DNA from: Rhodospirillaceae bacterium UBA3470
Lineage (GTDB): Bacteria > Pseudomonadota > Alphaproteobacteria > Rhodospirillales > Casp-alpha2
Assembly (NCBI GenBank): GCA_002378125.1
Contig: DFRF01000173.1
Span: 1 to 10,057, forward strand
Direction: 5' to 3'
Length of the DNA: 10,057 nucleotides
This document shows positions 7,455 to 10,057 of the stretch, piece after piece (position 1 is the first letter of the stretch; each line of letters begins with the position of its first letter). The notes beneath the pieces were generated by a model that worked only from the letters and a program-made list of their open reading frames with translations, was not told the DNA's origin and searched no databases. Position numbers and translations under genes: made by a program.

Positions 7455-7485
7455 CGGGAGGCGGGCGACCGCCTCCCGGTTTTTT
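7455..7485 (+). terminator. Strong rho-independent terminator after livK
   Basis: CGGGAGGCGG (7455-7464) and CCGCCTCCCG (7469-7478) form a perfect 10-bp GC-rich stem with the tetraloop GCGA, followed after one G by six T (7480-7485). It ends the livGFHMK transcript. On the minus strand no T-run follows the hairpin, so it should act in one direction only. Confidence 0.93.
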
Positions 7486-7509
7486 GTATGTCCGGGGTTT
7501 TCCCTACCA

Positions 7510-7779
7510 GGTTGGATTGACGCTCCCGCTTTGCCGATAGTCGTGATCACGCCGCCAGCCCTCGCGGACCTCGCAGATCTGGATGTTTCCAACGCAACCA
7601 ATCAGATGACCCTTCGCAACACGGCCGGTTGCAATTTCCTGGATTGGCCGTCCATTTCGATCCCCTGTCACGCCTCCGACGCGACGCCTGTCGGTTTCAT
7701 TCTTATGGAGCATACAGATGCCGACCGGGTGCTGGTTCACGTGGCCGCGGGTCTCGAAAATTTGATCCGAGGACGTTAG
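7510..7779 (+). pseudogene. C-terminal remnant of an amidase-signature-family enzyme
   Basis: The frame ending at TAG 7777-7779 translates to about 89 residues that fit the extreme C-terminus of amidase-signature hydrolases (PF01425, the AtzE/AtzF/GatA-like group). It has WIDAPALPIVVITPP (family pattern 'D-A-L-x-x-P-T-x-P-I-x-x-P'), RNTAGCNFLDWPSISIPCH (pattern 'RNT-x-x-x-N-FL-x-x-P-x-x-S-x-P-C'), PVGFILM and ADRVLVHVAAGLENLI. Intact members have about 400-470 residues. The Ser-Ser-Lys catalytic region lies in the missing N-terminal three quarters. The frame stays open back to a TAG at 7450 but reads through the livK terminator there, so true homology appears to start near 7510. No credible ATG exists; only a TTG at 7531. 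The gene is most likely truncated by deletion. Its stop overlaps the TAA of the convergent gene on the other strand. Confidence 0.72.
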
Positions 7780-8357
7780 CGAAGTCCGTCTTCACCTTTC
7801 ACGTCCGCGCTGGCTAACCCACCCATGCGATGATGGATGCGGGGCCCGCGGCTCATGGCCAGCGCGAATAGAAGTTCTCCGGCCCTCGGTGCATCGGGAA
7901 TGCCAACTTCCATGGCGTCAAAGTGACTGCGTACATAGGCGGCGTTGATGTGCCCTAGAGGAACGTCAACACGGGTCCCCGGGCCGCCAACTTTCATGGC
8001 GGAGGGGACTATGGCCTTGGCCTCGCCGAGGCGCTCGCGCATGGCGTATCCGCCAGGAACGTGCCAAAGCGCCGTATGTTCTAATTCTCCACCTTCGCCA
8101 GCCATGGCGGCCTTGCCATAGCCGTCGATACCGGCCGAACCACCTATGGTGTCGATAAGCATATCCGTCATGGTTAGGCCTAACGGCTTAAGGTCGTCCA
8201 TGGCGCTTTGTAACTCATCGGCATAAACACCCGCGAACGGGTTCTGGACGATGGCAACGACCGCCGCACGGCGGCGGGGTTTGGCCGGGGTCGGGCCGTT
8301 CTCGTGATGAATGTCCTCCACGAAGGTCATGGTCTTTCGGAGGGTAAAGTCAGGCAT
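7776..8357 (-). CDS. Amino acid synthesis family protein (PF06684, formerly DUF1185)
   Basis: This 193-residue protein has the hallmarks of PF06684: a start rich in R-K-T then FVEDIHHENG, RRRAAVVAIVQNPFAG (residues 29-44), DTIGGSAGIDGYGKAA, GELEHTALWH, AIVPSAMKVGGPGTRVDVPL and the closing SHFDAMEVGIPDAPRA. The family name is only a label. Crystal structures showed a Bacillus chorismate-mutase-like fold, and the reaction is not known to me. The start at 8357 is preferred to an upstream in-frame ATG at 8456, because homology begins here, AAGGAA lies just upstream, and the upstream gene ends eight bases into it (ATGCCTGA overlap). It is the last gene of the minus-strand operon and converges on the amidase remnant. 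The size is normal for the family (about 190-200). Confidence 0.87.
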   Translation of the reverse strand: MPDFTLRKTMTFVEDIHHENGPTPAKPRRRAAVVAIVQNPFAGVYADELQSAMDDLKPLGLTMTDMLIDTIGGSAGIDGYGKAAMAGEGGELEHTALWHVPGGYAMRERLGEAKAIVPSAMKVGGPGTRVDVPLGHINAAYVRSHFDAMEVGIPDAPRAGELLFALAMSRGPRIHHRMGGLASADVKGEDGLR

Positions 8358-9207
8358 TGAGCAAATTCCTTTCCGGAAAAGCGATCTGATCCGCCACGCC
8401 GACGTGCCGGGAGTGAGATTGTAAGGTGAGAAGTGCACCGGCGATCCGGTCTGCATTTAAGGCGCCTTGCGCAAATTCCATACCGGCATCCAGGGCTGCA
8501 TCCACATCCGTTTCGGTTAGGTGGCCGACATCGGTGGTCACGGGACGATCACTTAGGTCGCTATCCGGTGATAGGTCGGATGCCGGCGTGCGCGTTATCG
8601 CAGGATGCCCGGGCAGGTCAACGGCGTTGGCAATCAAGGTCGCTGCCACGTCCGCGGCGGCCGCATTTGATGCGACGACGCTGACCGAATCAGCGATTCC
8701 CAATGAGTGTGAACGTCCTTGCCAGCCCGATGTGGCGACACCCCGGCAGGGATCATCCGCAGCGACCCGGATATGGCCAGGGAGGGGCGCAGCGATGAGC
8801 GCGTCAATATGTGCATCTCCCTCCAGATGGAAGGCGGTGTCTCCGCCGTTGTTCACGTAGCCTTTGTCGAAGGTTGTTGCGCCGGCCATGGCGGCCAAAA
8901 TCTCATCGGCGACAGCGCCTGCAACGGCCGCCATGGGGGTTACGAATATGTCCGCGGCGTAGGGTGTGACGGCGTACTGCATTCGTCTGGCGGTGGGACT
9001 TTCGAACGCCGTGGTTGCGTTTGCTTTTGTCCGCAGCGTAGGCAGCTCGTCCACCAACTCCTGCAGGATCGTTTGAAAGCGTCCGGTTGCCGCCGCGTAG
9101 GCGTCGGCGCGGTTCTGGCCCCAGACCTCAATGATCAGGTCAATGGGGCCATGATGGAGGTGCAGCCGTCGGCCATCGGTTAATAGGGATGATTGTGGTG
9201 CGTGCAC
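8350..9207 (-). CDS. UPF0280 family protein (ApbE-like fold)
   Basis: The product of 285 residues matches the UPF0280 family: LLTDGRRLHLHHGPIDLIIE near the N-terminus, MQYAVTPYAADIFVTPMAAVAGAVAD, NNGGDTAFHL, and near the C-terminus GIADSVSVVASNAAAADVAAT, which parallels the 'SVTV-x-A-x-x-A-x-x-AD-x-x-AT' stretch of ApbE flavin transferases. The fold relationship to ApbE is established for this family from structures; the activity is not. The start is uncertain. GTG at 9207 begins two bases after the upstream stop and gives the usual N-terminus. A TTG at 9231 in the same frame would add eight residues that overlap the upstream gene. The gene lies between the Hnr-like and DUF1185 genes and overlaps the latter by eight bases. 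Confidence 0.85.
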   Translation of the reverse strand: MHAPQSSLLTDGRRLHLHHGPIDLIIEVWGQNRADAYAAATGRFQTILQELVDELPTLRTKANATTAFESPTARRMQYAVTPYAADIFVTPMAAVAGAVADEILAAMAGATTFDKGYVNNGGDTAFHLEGDAHIDALIAAPLPGHIRVAADDPCRGVATSGWQGRSHSLGIADSVSVVASNAAAADVAATLIANAVDLPGHPAITRTPASDLSPDSDLSDRPVTTDVGHLTETDVDAALDAGMEFAQGALNADRIAGALLTLQSHSRHVGVADQIAFPERNLLNA

Positions 9208-9208
9208 A

Positions 9209-10057
9209 CTAGGCGTCCGCGGCAACCGCAAATCCGCTTCCCGCCGGCGGTGCTACCGCCCGGGACCCGTCCCCATACTCACCGCCATTTTCCAAGATGT
9301 CGGTGACGGACCGGACCACACCGTCGTGGCCGCCGAGCAAACGGTAGTCCTCGCGCGCGACGGTGAATTCCAGGGGTGCGACGATAGCTGGGGTGGGAAC
9401 GTAACCGAACGAATTATCCGGCGTCTTCGTTACGTCCACCATGATTGTGATACCGCCGCCGGGCCAGACGTAGGTGGGGGCGCCGCCAACGGTTACTTGC
9501 GTCTTAAAGGCTTGAACGGAGCGGGTCAGTTTTACCGGATTTTTCGTGACACCGGCGCGCAATGATCCGCCCGCGCCGCCCATGAACAACACTGTGCATC
9601 GTGCCGGCTCGCAATTCTCGGCGATTAGTTCAACCGTGGATTCCAACTGCTCGGGCAGGGGCATCGGCTGAGCCACCAGATCATCGTTGAGAACGTAGTA
9701 GCCGGATTGCTCACCGGTGGTCGATACCATTAGCATGGTCAAACCCGGCCGCGCGCCTTTTTTAGGGTTCCACTTGTCGAGAATGACGCGGGGGTCATCG
9801 ATATCCGTCCCTCCCCAGCCAAGTCCAGGCTCGGCCACCTGAAAATATCGGCCAGGGGTGGATTTGCGCCCCTTGATGCGAATTCCCGTGTCCGGCCAAT
9901 CCAGAACCTTTCCGGCTTGGTGTTCGGAAACGACGCCGGTGATGTGATCGTCGACGACCACCACTTCGTCAACCAGACCCTTCCACTGGGACGCGAACAT
10001 TCCGATTGTCGCCGAGCCGCAACCAACCCGCATGAGTTCCTCGGGTTGACCGTCGAC
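9209..10057 (-). CDS. 6-hydroxynicotinate reductase-like protein, N-terminal part outside the window
   Basis: The frame is open from the right edge to TAG at 9211-9209, giving 282 residues. These read like the C-terminal portion of proteins annotated as 6-hydroxynicotinate reductase (Hnr). Conserved-looking blocks are MRVGCGSATIGMFA, DEVVVVDDHITGVVSEHQAG, GLGWGGTDIDDP, MLMVSTTGEQSGYYVLND and VLFMGGAGGSLRAGVTKNP. In Eubacterium barkeri Hnr is a flavin and iron-sulfur enzyme that uses ferredoxin to reduce 6-hydroxynicotinate to 1,4,5,6-tetrahydro-6-oxonicotinate. The cluster-binding part would be beyond the window. An ATG at 10031-10033 has GAGGAA before it and could mimic a start, but eight more codons to the edge read naturally into the conserved block, so I call it internal. 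The substrate in this organism is unproven. It is the first visible gene of the minus operon, one base before UPF0280. Confidence 0.68.
   Translation of the reverse strand, partial: VDGQPEELMRVGCGSATIGMFASQWKGLVDEVVVVDDHITGVVSEHQAGKVLDWPDTGIRIKGRKSTPGRYFQVAEPGLGWGGTDIDDPRVILDKWNPKKGARPGLTMLMVSTTGEQSGYYVLNDDLVAQPMPLPEQLESTVELIAENCEPARCTVLFMGGAGGSLRAGVTKNPVKLTRSVQAFKTQVTVGGAPTYVWPGGGITIMVDVTKTPDNSFGYVPTPAIVAPLEFTVAREDYRLLGGHDGVVRSVTDILENGGEYGDGSRAVAPPAGSGFAVAADA

Noticed and set aside
7504..7740. Minus-strand open frame in the gap after livK
   Set aside because: The plus strand of the same region encodes clear amidase C-terminal motifs. The minus-strand translation resembles nothing and has no ribosome site.
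8358..8456. Upstream in-frame ATG (8456) as the start of the DUF1185-type gene
   Set aside because: It would add 33 residues unlike the family and overlap UPF0280 by over 100 bases. The ATG at 8357 has AAGGAA upstream and matches the family start.
10031..10033. ATG with GAGGAA upstream as the true start of the Hnr-like gene
   Set aside because: The frame is open to the window edge and Hnr-like proteins have a further N-terminal cofactor region. Starting here would begin inside a conserved block.

Overview
The window looks like a Gram-negative, probably alphaproteobacterial, chromosome segment. This is inferred from the style of the branched-chain-type ABC transporter, the short ATGA/GTGA overlaps between genes, and the UPF0280 and DUF1185-type neighbours. 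No rRNA, tRNA, CRISPR array or complete mobile element is visible.

Layout. (1) Bases 1-2290 are visibly AT-richer than the rest. They hold a major-facilitator (MFS) transporter on the minus strand that runs off the left edge, a small stand-alone GYD-domain protein on the plus strand, and two non-coding gaps with several inverted repeats. (2) Bases 2292-7426 are a compact plus-strand operon encoding a complete branched-chain amino acid-type (HAAT) ABC importer in the order livG-livF-livH-livM-livK. It closes with a textbook rho-independent terminator at 7455-7485. (3) Bases 7510-7779 hold the last ~89 residues of an amidase-signature-family enzyme on the plus strand. Everything upstream, including the catalytic part, is missing, so this is a gene remnant. 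(4) Bases 7776-10057 are a convergent minus-strand operon, transcribed right to left: a 6-hydroxynicotinate reductase-like protein (5' end outside the window), a UPF0280 (ApbE-fold) protein and an 'amino acid synthesis' (PF06684/DUF1185) protein. The genes overlap or nearly touch.

How it may work together. The importer would bring in a small organic acid or amide, and the minus-strand genes would process it. The best functional hint is the reductase-like protein. Its named relative in Eubacterium barkeri reduces 6-hydroxynicotinate during nicotinate fermentation, where the reduced ring is then opened by amide-bond hydrolysis. A former amidase beside these genes fits a pathway for a nitrogen heterocycle or cyclic amide. 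The substrate is not shown by the sequence. The set of importer, Hnr-like protein, UPF0280, DUF1185 and amidase is the best candidate here for an undescribed system. The loss of most of the amidase suggests that this copy has been rearranged.
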